This document shows, piece after piece, positions 1 to 6,878 of a stretch of DNA of 20,530 nucleotides. The stretch is taken from assembly GCA_035707845.1 (NCBI GenBank), contig DASSTP010000263.1, forward strand, positions 1-20,530. Reading direction: 5' to 3'. The first letter of the stretch is position 1. Each line of letters begins with the position of its first letter. This DNA comes from CAMLHP01 sp035707845 (GTDB lineage: Bacteria > Gemmatimonadota > Gemmatimonadetes > Gemmatimonadales > GWC2-71-9). The translations under genes were made by a program, and so were the position numbers. The notes below the pieces were generated by a model. That model made no database searches and was not told the origin of the DNA. It saw only the letters and a list, made by a program, of their open reading frames with translations.

Positions 1-504
1 TCGGGCGGCGCGCACCACGGCGCGAGCGATGGCGTCGGGCTGGACCCGATCACGCTGCTCCGCGGCCTGGGCAACAGCAAAGCGAAGCCCGGGCTCGAAC
101 ATCGAGTCCCGGGCAAAGGCCTCCTCCAGGCTGCGCCAGAATCCCTGCCGATAGCTCTCTCCCATGAGCTGGCCGCCGAGCATGGGCCGGGAGATCGCGC
201 CATCTTCATCCAGCGCCAGCTTGGCAAGCGCCAGCCCGAAGCGCGGCCATGGCCACGCGGGCTCGCGGACGCGGGCCTGGTCGAAGTCGCGGAGCGCCTC
301 GAGCAGCGCGTCACGATCGCCCTGCGTCTTGCCGGTGTTGAGAAGTTGCAGGCCCTGCTGGATCAGCTGGGTGGTCGAGGAAGCGGAAGCAGTGGAGTCG
401 AGCGTACCATGCGCCAGCGCCAGCCGTTCAGCCGGCGACTGCGCTCCAAGTGGCGCCGCCACCGACAGGCTGGCGAGGAAGACCATGAACTCAGGGGATC
501 GCAT
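1..504 (-). CDS. Secreted TPR-like protein, C-terminus cut off by the window edge
   Basis: The minus strand is open for 168 codons from an ATG at 504 to the window edge, so the C-terminal part is missing. The start is supported by GGAG eight bases upstream. The first ~22 residues look like a signal peptide (MRSPEFMVFLASLSV, then APLGAQ), which predicts export. After a Ser/Thr-rich stretch comes a helical region with TPR-like spacing: LLEALRDFDQARVREPAWPWPRF at about residues 66-88, then LEEAFARDSMFEPGLRFAVA at about 128-147. Alanine, leucine and tryptophan/proline turns alternate as in tetratricopeptide repeats. It follows tyrS in the same direction but is separated from it by a large hairpin, so co-transcription is uncertain. 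I do not recognise a specific family. Gemmatimonadota encode many secreted TPR proteins with this kind of N-terminus, but no function can be assigned from the visible part. Confidence 0.75.
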   Translation of the reverse strand, partial: MRSPEFMVFLASLSVAAPLGAQSPAERLALAHGTLDSTASASSTTQLIQQGLQLLNTGKTQGDRDALLEALRDFDQARVREPAWPWPRFGLALAKLALDEDGAISRPMLGGQLMGESYRQGFWRSLEEAFARDSMFEPGLRFAVAQAAEQRDRVQPDAIARAVVRAAR

Positions 505-521
505 TGGCTACTCCGGATAGC

Positions 522-615
522 GCCACCGCAGGGCACCCCCGACTCCGGCAGGACCGATACCACCCCACACCACCCCGGTGCGGTCGTGCCTCCGTCGGGG
601 GTGCCCTGCAGTGGC
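522..615. repeat. 94-nt long interrupted palindrome (hairpin) between tyrS and the TPR gene
   Basis: Two 22-base arms (522-543 and 594-615) are inverted complements with one mismatch. Their core GCAGGGCACCCCCGAC is a perfect 16-bp match. In the same register, 547-550 pairs with 587-590 (GGCA/TGCC) and 552-556 pairs with 581-585 (GACCG/CGGTC), leaving only a ~24-nt loop. Thirty of 35 positions pair. There is no T-run on either side, so it is not a canonical intrinsic terminator. It may be a structured RNA element in the tyrS 3' region, a Rho-independent-like block, or a dispersed palindromic repeat. Confidence 0.8.
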
Positions 616-651
616 TGTACGTCCGGCAGGCTCGCGCTCAGCGCACAGCGC

Positions 652-1905
652 TCAGCTCGCCACCACCATCACGTAGTTCTTCTTGCCCTTCTTGAGCAGG
701 ATGTACCCCCCATCCTGCAGATCTGCAACCGTCAGCTTCCGCGAAACATCCTGCTCCTGGACATCATTCACCGAGAAGCCGCGCCCCTGGATCCCGCGCC
801 GGGCGTCTGCCTTGGAGGACGCCAGGCCGGCGCGGACGAGGACATCCACCAGCGGCAGCCCTGCCTCCAGCTCGTCGAGCGCGGCCGCACAGTTGGGCAT
901 GGTGTCCACCAGCTCCGCGTAGTTGGCGCTGGCAGCGTCGCCGCCGAAGATGGCGAGTCCCGTGCGGGCGGCACGGTTGGCCTCTTCTGCACCGTGCACC
1001 AGCGTGGTCACTTCCTGCGCCAGCCGCCGCTGGGCCACCCGCCTGGCAGGATCGAGTTCATGTTCCCTGACGACTTCGGCGATCTCCTCGAGCGGCAGGA
1101 ACGTGAAGAAGCTGAGCCAGCGCGCCACGTCGCGGTCGTCGGCGTTGAGCCAGAACTGGAAGAACTCGTAGGGGCTGGTGCGTGCGGGGTCGAGCCAGAT
1201 GTTGCCCTGCTCGCTCTTGCCGAACTTGGCGCCCGAGGCCGTCGTGAGGAGCGGGAACACTACACCATGAGCCGCGGCGCCTTCCTTCCGGGAGATCAGC
1301 TCGATGCCGGCGGTGATGTTGCCCCACTGGTCGCTGCCACCCATCTGGAGCTCCACGCCGGCTGTCCGGTACAGGTGCCAGAAATCGTGGGCCTGTACCA
1401 GCATGTAGGCAAACTCCGTGAACGAGATGCCCGATTCCATGCGGCTCTTCACCGATTCCTTCTGCAGCATGTAGTTCACGGTGAAGTGCTTCCCTGTCTC
1501 ACGCAGGAACTCCATGAGCGCCAGGTCACCAAGCCAGGCCGCGTTGTTGACGACGCTGGCACTCGCCGGTCCCTCGAATCGCAGGAACGACCGCAACTGC
1601 CGCTCGATGGCCTCGGAGTTGCTATGAATTTCCGCTTCGGACAGCATGGGCCGTTCCGAGCGCTTGCCACTCGGGTCACCGACCAGCGCCGTGCCGCCGC
1701 CCACCAGGGCAATCGGGGTTCCACCCAGCCGCTGCAGCCAGGCGAGTCCCATCACGGGCACCAGGTTGCCCACATGCAGGGAGGCGGCGGTCGGATCAAA
1801 GCCGACGTATCCCGTGATGGGACGCGCAGCCAGCCGCTCGGCGGCGCCTGGTGTCGCGTCCTGGACGAAACCGCGAGCAGCGAGATGATCGAGGAACATG
1901 GTCAT
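652..1905 (-). CDS. tyrS: Tyrosyl-tRNA synthetase
   Basis: This cytoplasmic class I aminoacyl-tRNA synthetase charges tRNA-Tyr with tyrosine. Numbered from the ATG at 1905 (417 aa, normal for bacterial TyrRS), the HIGH-equivalent is HVGN at ~44-47 after GYVGFDPTAASL. The tyrosine-site motif QMGGSDQWGN is at ~187-196 and the KMSKS-equivalent KFGKS at ~227-231. An S4-type RNA-binding domain fills the C-terminus (~354-417, LVDVLVRAGLASSKADARR). The frame stays open to a TTG at 1926 and another ATG lies at 1899. I chose 1905 because homologs begin close to the FLDHLAARG stretch; no strong Shine-Dalgarno decides it. It is divergent from the PBP1A gene. No T-box leader is visible, since the upstream gap is only about 80-130 bases. 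Confidence 0.96.
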   Translation of the reverse strand: MTMFLDHLAARGFVQDATPGAAERLAARPITGYVGFDPTAASLHVGNLVPVMGLAWLQRLGGTPIALVGGGTALVGDPSGKRSERPMLSEAEIHSNSEAIERQLRSFLRFEGPASASVVNNAAWLGDLALMEFLRETGKHFTVNYMLQKESVKSRMESGISFTEFAYMLVQAHDFWHLYRTAGVELQMGGSDQWGNITAGIELISRKEGAAAHGVVFPLLTTASGAKFGKSEQGNIWLDPARTSPYEFFQFWLNADDRDVARWLSFFTFLPLEEIAEVVREHELDPARRVAQRRLAQEVTTLVHGAEEANRAARTGLAIFGGDAASANYAELVDTMPNCAAALDELEAGLPLVDVLVRAGLASSKADARRGIQGRGFSVNDVQEQDVSRKLTVADLQDGGYILLKKGKKNYVMVVAS

Positions 1906-1988
1906 AGGCGCCAACAGTAGGTGCAAGGCGGGACGGCGGCAAGCAGGCCCCGTGGCCGCCGTGCGTTCCCATAACTAGTTTGCAGAAT
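1906..1988. promoter_or_regulatory. Divergent intergenic region between tyrS and the PBP1A gene
   Basis: This short gap must hold the start signals of both divergent genes. Its right end is locally AT-rich (around 1970-1990) and contains an 8-bp perfect palindrome AACTAGTT (1973-1980). I cannot assign clean -35/-10 boxes on either strand, so the regulatory role rests on position only. Confidence 0.35.
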
Positions 1989-4268
1989 ATGCCTTTCCGG
2001 TCTGGATCCCGTCCCGGGCGCCCTGGAACCTCGATGCGCCAATGGTGGACTCCGCGTACCCGCCGCTGGCTGGTCGTCGGCGTGGCGTCGGCCTTTGCCC
2101 TTGGCATGGCCCTGGTGCTCGCGCTCTGGTTCACTGCCTGCCTGGGCAATTCGTGCCCTTCGGTTGCCAACCTCGATTCCTACGATCCCAACCAGGCGGC
2201 CAAGGTCTATGCCGCCGATGGCCGTCTCCTGACCGACCTGGGGCTGGAGCGGCGCACCGTGGTGCCGCTGGCGGAAATGTCGCCGGCGGTGGTCGCGGCG
2301 TTCGTGAGCACCGAGGACAAGCGATTCTACCAGCATCATGGCATAGACTGGGTCCGGGTGTTCGGCGCCGTCAAGGACATGATCCTCGAGCGGCGGATCG
2401 CGAGCGGAGCGTCCACCATCACCATGCAGCTGGCCGGCAATCTCTGGCCTGACGCCATCGACCGCCGCAACCGGTCGGGCTTCGGCGGCCTGCAGCGCAA
2501 GCTGCGCGAGGCCAAGGTGGCGCTGGAGATCGAGAAGAAATACCCCAAGGACAAGATTCTCGAGCTCTACCTCAACCAGATCAACCTCGGCAACCGCGCC
2601 TTCGGCGTGGAGGCCGCGTCCCAGCGCTATTTCGGGAAGTCGGTGCGCGAGCTGAACGTGGCCGAGGCGGCCACGCTCGCCGCCATCCCCAAGGCGCCCT
2701 CACGGTACAACCCGCGCCAGCACCCCGATAACAGCGTCCGTCGCCGCAACCTGGTCATCGGGCTGATGCGCGACAACCACAAGCTGGGGGCCGACGAAGC
2801 GGAGCGCTGGAAGGCGTACCCGCTGCGACTGTCGGCGCGGTCCGATTTCTCCGGTGTGGCCGACTATTTCGTCGAGTACGTGCGCCAGATCCTGCAGACC
2901 CGCTTCGGCTCCGACCTGTATCGCGAGGGATACCGGATCTACACCACGCTCGACCTGGACATGCAGCTGACGGCGGAGCGCTCGCTGGAAGACCAGCTCC
3001 GCGACATCGAGAAGATGCCGAGCTTCCGGCACGAGACCTACGCCGAATACCAGAACCGGAAGGCCGACGAATCCTCGGACAACGACAGTGTCGGCAATTC
3101 GCCGTACCTGCAGGGGCTGCTGGTGACCCTCGACGCCCGGACCGGCGCCATCCGCGCCATGATCGGCGGGCGCGACTTCGACGACAGCAAGTTCAACCGC
3201 GCCACCCAGGCGCTGCGGCAGCCGGGCTCCACCTTCAAGCCGTTCGTCTATTCGGCCGCGCTCCGGAGCGGCATTCCCCTGTCGGAAGTGGTCGTGGACG
3301 ACACCTTCCGGATGGAGATTCCCGGCCAGGGCCTGTGGGAGCCCCAGAACTATGAGCTGGGCTACACTGGGGCGCACACGTTGCGCTGGAATCTCTATCA
3401 GTCGCGGAACATCCCCGCCATCAAGCTGGGCCTCCAGATCGGGCCCGATGCGATCATCAGCGAGGCGCGGCGCTACGGGATTACGTCACGCATCCTGCCG
3501 GTGCCGGCCATCGCCATCGGCTCGGCGGATGTCATTCCGCTGGAGATGTTCAGCGCCTATACGTCGTTCGCCAACCTGGGCGAGCGGGCCGAGCCCTTTG
3601 CCATCGAGCGGGTGGAAGACCGGAACGGCAACATCGTCTGGGAGCCCAAGCCGCGCCTCGTGCCGGTGATGAGCCCGGAGCAGGCATGGCTCATGGTGGA
3701 CGTGTTGCGCGACGTGGTGCGGAAGGGCACCGCCGCCGGATCGGTCGGGTCCAGGATCCGGTTCCCGGCGGGCGGCAAGACCGGCACCACCAACGACTAC
3801 AATGACGTCTGGTTCATCGGCTTCACGCCCGACCTGGTCACCGGAGTCTGGATGGGCTTCGACCAGCCCACCAAGATCATGAGCAACGCCCAGGGCGGCC
3901 GGCTCGCGGCGCCGGCCTGGACTGCGGTCATGAACGAGATCTACTCTCGCCGGCCCATTCCCAAGGCCTGGGCTCGTCCTGCCGACCTGGCGGTGGCCGA
4001 GATCGACAACACCACGGGGTACCTGGCCACGGCCTTCTGCCCCAAGGAAGATCACGAGATCGAGTCGTTCATCCCGGGCACCGAGCCCACGCAGTACTGC
4101 CCGATCCACACCCAGGGGATCCTGAGTCCGTTCGGGTTCGGGCTGCCACGCGATACCTCCGGCGCGACCACGCGTGATACGCTGACCGCGCGCGTTCCGA
4201 ATCCCTCGACCCTCGACCCTCGTCCCTCGTCCCGGGACTCGCGACCCGCGACCCGCGACCCTCAATAG
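1989..4268 (+). CDS. mrcA: Class A penicillin-binding protein (PBP1A family), bifunctional transglycosylase/transpeptidase
   Basis: It polymerises lipid II and cross-links peptidoglycan on the outer face of the inner membrane. Residue numbers count from the earliest in-frame start, a TTG at 1980. A basic N-terminus precedes one membrane anchor at ~30-51. The GT51 domain shows the catalytic-Glu motif STEDKRFYQHHGID (~110-123) and GASTITMQLAGN (~143-154). The transpeptidase domain has SXXK as STFK (~417-420), SXN as SRN (~475-477) and KTGTT (~600-604). Cysteines C54/C59 and C687/C707 could form periplasmic disulfides. About 760 residues is normal for PBP1A. The ATGs at 1989 and 2034 are both possible starts; 2034 has a weak GGA upstream. 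The last ~20 residues (PSTLDPRPSSRDSRPATRDP) are low-complexity and are encoded by a 7-nt tandem repeat, so this tail is probably an acquired extension rather than part of the enzyme. Confidence 0.95.
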   Translation: MPFRSGSRPGRPGTSMRQWWTPRTRRWLVVGVASAFALGMALVLALWFTACLGNSCPSVANLDSYDPNQAAKVYAADGRLLTDLGLERRTVVPLAEMSPAVVAAFVSTEDKRFYQHHGIDWVRVFGAVKDMILERRIASGASTITMQLAGNLWPDAIDRRNRSGFGGLQRKLREAKVALEIEKKYPKDKILELYLNQINLGNRAFGVEAASQRYFGKSVRELNVAEAATLAAIPKAPSRYNPRQHPDNSVRRRNLVIGLMRDNHKLGADEAERWKAYPLRLSARSDFSGVADYFVEYVRQILQTRFGSDLYREGYRIYTTLDLDMQLTAERSLEDQLRDIEKMPSFRHETYAEYQNRKADESSDNDSVGNSPYLQGLLVTLDARTGAIRAMIGGRDFDDSKFNRATQALRQPGSTFKPFVYSAALRSGIPLSEVVVDDTFRMEIPGQGLWEPQNYELGYTGAHTLRWNLYQSRNIPAIKLGLQIGPDAIISEARRYGITSRILPVPAIAIGSADVIPLEMFSAYTSFANLGERAEPFAIERVEDRNGNIVWEPKPRLVPVMSPEQAWLMVDVLRDVVRKGTAAGSVGSRIRFPAGGKTGTTNDYNDVWFIGFTPDLVTGVWMGFDQPTKIMSNAQGGRLAAPAWTAVMNEIYSRRPIPKAWARPADLAVAEIDNTTGYLATAFCPKEDHEIESFIPGTEPTQYCPIHTQGILSPFGFGLPRDTSGATTRDTLTARVPNPSTLDPRPSSRDSRPATRDPQ
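4203..4265. repeat. Heptameric tandem repeat array A (inside the PBP1A 3' end)
   Basis: Nine consecutive 7-nt units run without a break: CCCTCGA (twice), CCCTCGT (twice), CCCGGGA, CTCGCGA, CCCGCGA (twice) and CCCTCAA. On the complementary strand these read as GGGTCGN/GGGACGA units. A 10-bp palindrome GTCCCGGGAC lies at 4229-4238. The array ends directly at the PBP1A stop codon (4266-4268), so it encodes the protein's last 21 codons. Confidence 0.85.
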
Positions 4269-4336
4269 CCCTTGCTCCAAGGCGGGACGTCACAGTAGCG
4301 TACAGCGTCGCGCGAATGGACGTCCTTCAACCACAC

Positions 4337-4342
4337 GAGGAG
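4337..4342 (+). promoter_or_regulatory. Ribosome binding site that fixes the HNH gene start at GTG 4349
   Basis: GAGGAG lies six bases before the GTG at 4349. The in-frame ATG at 4316 lies upstream of this site and has no comparable signal, so the GTG is the better start. Confidence 0.7.
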
Positions 4343-4348
4343 AATGCC

Positions 4349-4927
4349 GTGCGCTGTCTCGCGCTCAACGCATCCTTCGAGCCGCTGACCATGGTTCCGG
4401 TGCGGCGTGCTCTTCGTCTGGTCATTGAAGGCAAGGCGGAGATCGTGGAGGCGGACGACGATGATGTCGTTCGAAGTGCGCGGATGGAATATCCCCGTCC
4501 CGCCATCATCCGCCTCGTCCGCTTCATTCATGTTCCCCGCCGATTCCGCCGCCAGGTCACCAACACCTTCCTGTTCGCGCGGGACGGGTACCGGTGCATG
4601 TACTGCCATCGCAGTCAGCATGACCTCCGGTCGCGCGAATGCCTGACGCGCGATCACGTGGTCCCGCTCTCGCGCGGTGGTGGCAATGACTGGGGCAATT
4701 GCGTCACGGCGTGCAGCAGCTGCAACACCAGGAAGGGCAACCGGCTCCCGGCGGAGTGCGGCATGCATCCGCTGACCCCGCCGGTGGAACCGCACTTCGT
4801 GCACTTGTCATGGGCGGTCCGGCGCCTCACCGCCACCCAGGCCAAGTACATCCGGCTCTTCTACGGCGAAGCGGCCCTCAAGGCGCTCGGTGGGGAGTCG
4901 GTCCTGGTGGAGGAACTGAAGGCATAG
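4349..4927 (+). CDS. HNH endonuclease-family protein
   Basis: This is a small cytoplasmic protein (192 aa from GTG 4349) with a predicted zinc-stabilised HNH (McrA-like, beta-beta-alpha-metal) nuclease fold. It begins with a conserved-looking N-terminal region, CLALNASFEPLTMVPVRRA followed by LRLVIEGKAEIVE, typical of the widespread stand-alone HNH proteins of high-GC bacteria. The nuclease motif follows: CxxC as CMYC (~83-86), the catalytic DH in LTRDHVVPLSRGG (~102-103), NCVTAC (Asn ~117) and a second CxxC (CSSC, ~122-125). All key residues are present, so it should be active. The biological role of this family is not established; repair, phage defence or nucleic-acid processing are possible. 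It sits 80 bases after PBP1A and converges on the VanZ-domain gene. An upstream ATG at 4316 is in frame but lacks a ribosome binding site. Confidence 0.88.
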   Translation: MRCLALNASFEPLTMVPVRRALRLVIEGKAEIVEADDDDVVRSARMEYPRPAIIRLVRFIHVPRRFRRQVTNTFLFARDGYRCMYCHRSQHDLRSRECLTRDHVVPLSRGGGNDWGNCVTACSSCNTRKGNRLPAECGMHPLTPPVEPHFVHLSWAVRRLTATQAKYIRLFYGEAALKALGGESVLVEELKA

Positions 4928-4983
4928 GGCTTGGGGCATGGGGTGTGCGACTTCTCATGCCCCACGCCCCATGCCCCACGCCC
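4927..4983. repeat. Heptad repeat B forming a 21-bp hairpin between convergent genes
   Basis: Arms 4927-4947 and 4963-4983 are inverted complements over 21 bases with two non-Watson-Crick positions, around a 15-nt loop. The right side is a period-7 tandem of CATGCCC/CACGCCC units (from 4956); the left arm carries the complementary GGGCATG-type units. The hairpin spans both stop codons of the convergent genes (HNH ends at 4927, VanZ gene at 4955). It could act as a two-way terminator, although there is no T-run. The final codons of the VanZ protein (AWGMGRGA) are made of these repeats. Confidence 0.75.
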
Positions 4984-6130
4984 ATCCGCTCACCACCGCG
5001 GCCAGCCCCGCTCCCCACGCCAGCGCCCCGTCCCGGGCCAGGTGAAACAGCACCGCTGTTCCTTCCAGACCTGCCAGCAGCAGGACAACCGCAGCGCCGA
5101 TCACCAGCAACAATCGCATGCGTGCCCGGCCGGCCCAGAATCCGACCAGCAGCAGGGGCACGGCCACCCACAGGGCCGATGTCCACTCGCTGTAAAGGTC
5201 AAACGGGTAGTTGAGCGGCAGGAGCAGCATCCAGCCGAGTCCAGGAGTGAGCGCCAGCGTGGCGGCGTGACGCTCGCCGTTTACGGTGCCTGCGGTCCAG
5301 AGCATGGGTCCCGTCTTGCCACCGTCCAGCGTTGCGAGCACGGCACCATCAGGCAGTACCCCGCCATAGACCCGGACGGCGGGTGTCCGGAACAGCGTCC
5401 GGGTGGCGTGCAGGCGCCAGGAGAAGACCGGTTTCTGTCCCAGCTGGCCGAGGCTCGCCAGAGGGAAGCGCTGGCCATCGCGGAGTTCCAGCACCGGGGC
5501 GAGCCGCCCGGTAAGGCCGGCGGTTACTACGGTCGCATGGAGTGATCGTGATCCAGAGACCTCGTCCGCCCGGGCCGATTGTATGACGCCGGCAAACTGG
5601 TCCAGAAACGGCTCGGTAGGTGCCTGGAGCAGCTGGGCAGGGCCGTCGGCGGGGTCCTCGGTCAGGAGCCAGCCGCTGAGCCCGACCATCGCCAGCCAGC
5701 CCAGCGACGCTACCAGGCCCAGTTGTTGGGCGCGCGCCACGGACGGTCTCCACAGGGTAGGCGCCGCCAGCCCGAGGAAGGCCCCCAGGAAGGTACCGCA
5801 GCTGTTGGTCAGGACGTCGCTGAGACTGGGGTCCCTGCCAAGCACTAACGTGGCCTGCAGCAACTCGATAGCAAGGGCAAGCAGGAACCCCGCGAGCAGG
5901 GCCCGACGGGGCCTGAGCCCCAGCGCGCCGAGAGCCACGCCCAGCGGCACAAAGAGCGCTACGTTCAGGAGCACGTCCACCATGCCTCGATCACCGCAGA
6001 TAACGCAGTACCACGGAGTGGCCGCCGCCTGGGCGAGCTGCCGGGGCAGGGGGACCAGCGTCAGGCCGCCGATGAGCGCGACCGCCATCCCGGTCAGGAT
6101 CAGGCCGCTGCGGCGTTGCGGAATGGGCAT
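4955..6130 (-). CDS. VanZ-domain membrane protein with a long C-terminal extension
   Basis: This predicted integral membrane protein has 391 aa from the ATG at 6130; a GTG at 6163 is also in frame. The N-terminal half is VanZ-like. It has a first helix (~11-27), then the family core DVLLNVALFVPLGVALGALG, a helix LLAGFLLALAIELLQATL and DPSLSDVLTNSCGTFLGAFLG, with the usual Asn, Glu-Leu-Gln and Asp-N-G positions. A fourth helix follows at ~140-160. The middle (~165-295) is soluble and beta-rich in pattern (SLHATVVTAGL, PVFSWRLHAT, AVRVYGGVLPDG), possibly a lectin/LamG-like sandwich. Three further helices end the protein. VanZ was named for teicoplanin resistance, but most VanZ-domain proteins have no known function, so no resistance is claimed. 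The last residues come from a 7-nt repeat. Confidence 0.82.
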   Translation of the reverse strand: MPIPQRRSGLILTGMAVALIGGLTLVPLPRQLAQAAATPWYCVICGDRGMVDVLLNVALFVPLGVALGALGLRPRRALLAGFLLALAIELLQATLVLGRDPSLSDVLTNSCGTFLGAFLGLAAPTLWRPSVARAQQLGLVASLGWLAMVGLSGWLLTEDPADGPAQLLQAPTEPFLDQFAGVIQSARADEVSGSRSLHATVVTAGLTGRLAPVLELRDGQRFPLASLGQLGQKPVFSWRLHATRTLFRTPAVRVYGGVLPDGAVLATLDGGKTGPMLWTAGTVNGERHAATLALTPGLGWMLLLPLNYPFDLYSEWTSALWVAVPLLLVGFWAGRARMRLLLVIGAAVVLLLAGLEGTAVLFHLARDGALAWGAGLAAVVSGWAWGMGRGA

Positions 6131-6196
6131 GGTGCTCAAAGGTAGCTGGTGAGCGGCCGCCACAACTGCTGTGGGCAGATCGCCTGACGTTCAGGC

Positions 6197-6225
6197 TTGA
6201 GACCCGGCAAAGTGTCGAATAAATT
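6197..6225 (+). promoter_or_regulatory. Candidate sigma-70-type promoter for the small membrane protein gene
   Basis: TTGAGA (6197-6202) is followed after 17 bases by TAAATT (6220-6225). The area around 6215-6250 is markedly AT-rich for this genome. The gap 6131-6319 holds no ORF and must carry promoters for the divergent genes. The boxes match consensus only partly. Confidence 0.4.
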
Positions 6226-6319
6226 GTTGTCAGAAAATTAGATAGGGAATTCCCCGAAGCGGGCTAAGTGCTGGCCTGACTTCTGCATAGTTCAACCCGA
6301 ACAATTGTGCTGAGGGCCA

Positions 6320-6829
6320 ATGGCTTCACCTCGCGTATTGGTGCGGGAGGACTCGGAGGGCCGGAAGCGCAGTTGGCGGCCACCGGCACCCGATTTCGGA
6401 TGGAAGTTGCTGGGCTGGGTGGGTGGTGTGCTGCTGATTGTCGGATTGATCGATCTCGGCCTGGCATTTTATCCGCCGATGTTCGGCAATCCGAATTGGG
6501 AGTTCGGGACGATCAGTTCCCAGCTGAACAGTCTGCCGGTGCCCACGCTAGGCCTGGGGCTGCTGCTGGGAGCTGCGGTGGCGAGGGGCTGGGAGTTGGG
6601 GATGCGGATCTGGGCCATTGTGGGGATCGTCCTGGCAGTGTTCATCGTGGCAGCGGCAGTGCTGTGGGCGCTCAATCTGCCGCTCGCCTTCAGGTCGGTG
6701 CAGGAACCTGCCGCCCGGCTCGGCCTCAAGAAGTCGGTGGCCAAGTCCGTCGCGCAGGCCATCCTGTATCCTGTGGCGTTTCTCTGGATCGGCTGGCAGG
6801 GATTACGTCACGCACGCGCTAAGCGGTAG
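6320..6829 (+). CDS. Small multi-helix membrane protein of unknown function
   Basis: This 169-aa protein starts at ATG 6320 with GAGG a few bases upstream. A basic, proline-containing cytoplasmic N-terminus (~1-28) is followed by four hydrophobic segments: WKLLGWVGGVLLIVGLIDLG (~28-47), LGLGLLLGAAVA (~77-90), IWAIVGIVLAVFIVAAAVLW (~96-115) and AILYPVAFLWIGWQGL (~147-162). The tail is positively charged (HARAKR), consistent with a cytoplasmic C-terminus. I recognise no family. It lies 49 bases before the PEP-CTERM gene on the same strand and no terminator separates them, so they may be co-transcribed. Confidence 0.78.
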   Translation: MASPRVLVREDSEGRKRSWRPPAPDFGWKLLGWVGGVLLIVGLIDLGLAFYPPMFGNPNWEFGTISSQLNSLPVPTLGLGLLLGAAVARGWELGMRIWAIVGIVLAVFIVAAAVLWALNLPLAFRSVQEPAARLGLKKSVAKSVAQAILYPVAFLWIGWQGLRHARAKR

Positions 6830-6878
6830 GCGCACCATTGAGTCACCCTTCACGTTCCACCTGAGAGGACCGTAGCGT

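Noticed and set aside
346..1920. A 524-codon open frame antisense to tyrS on the plus strand
   Set aside because: tyrS on the minus strand has all catalytic motifs; the antisense frame has a low-complexity His/Arg/Gly-rich translation and arises from high-GC codon bias.
1906..1979. A possible T-box or other riboswitch upstream of tyrS
   Set aside because: The gap is too short for a T-box leader and has no recognisable specifier or antiterminator structure.
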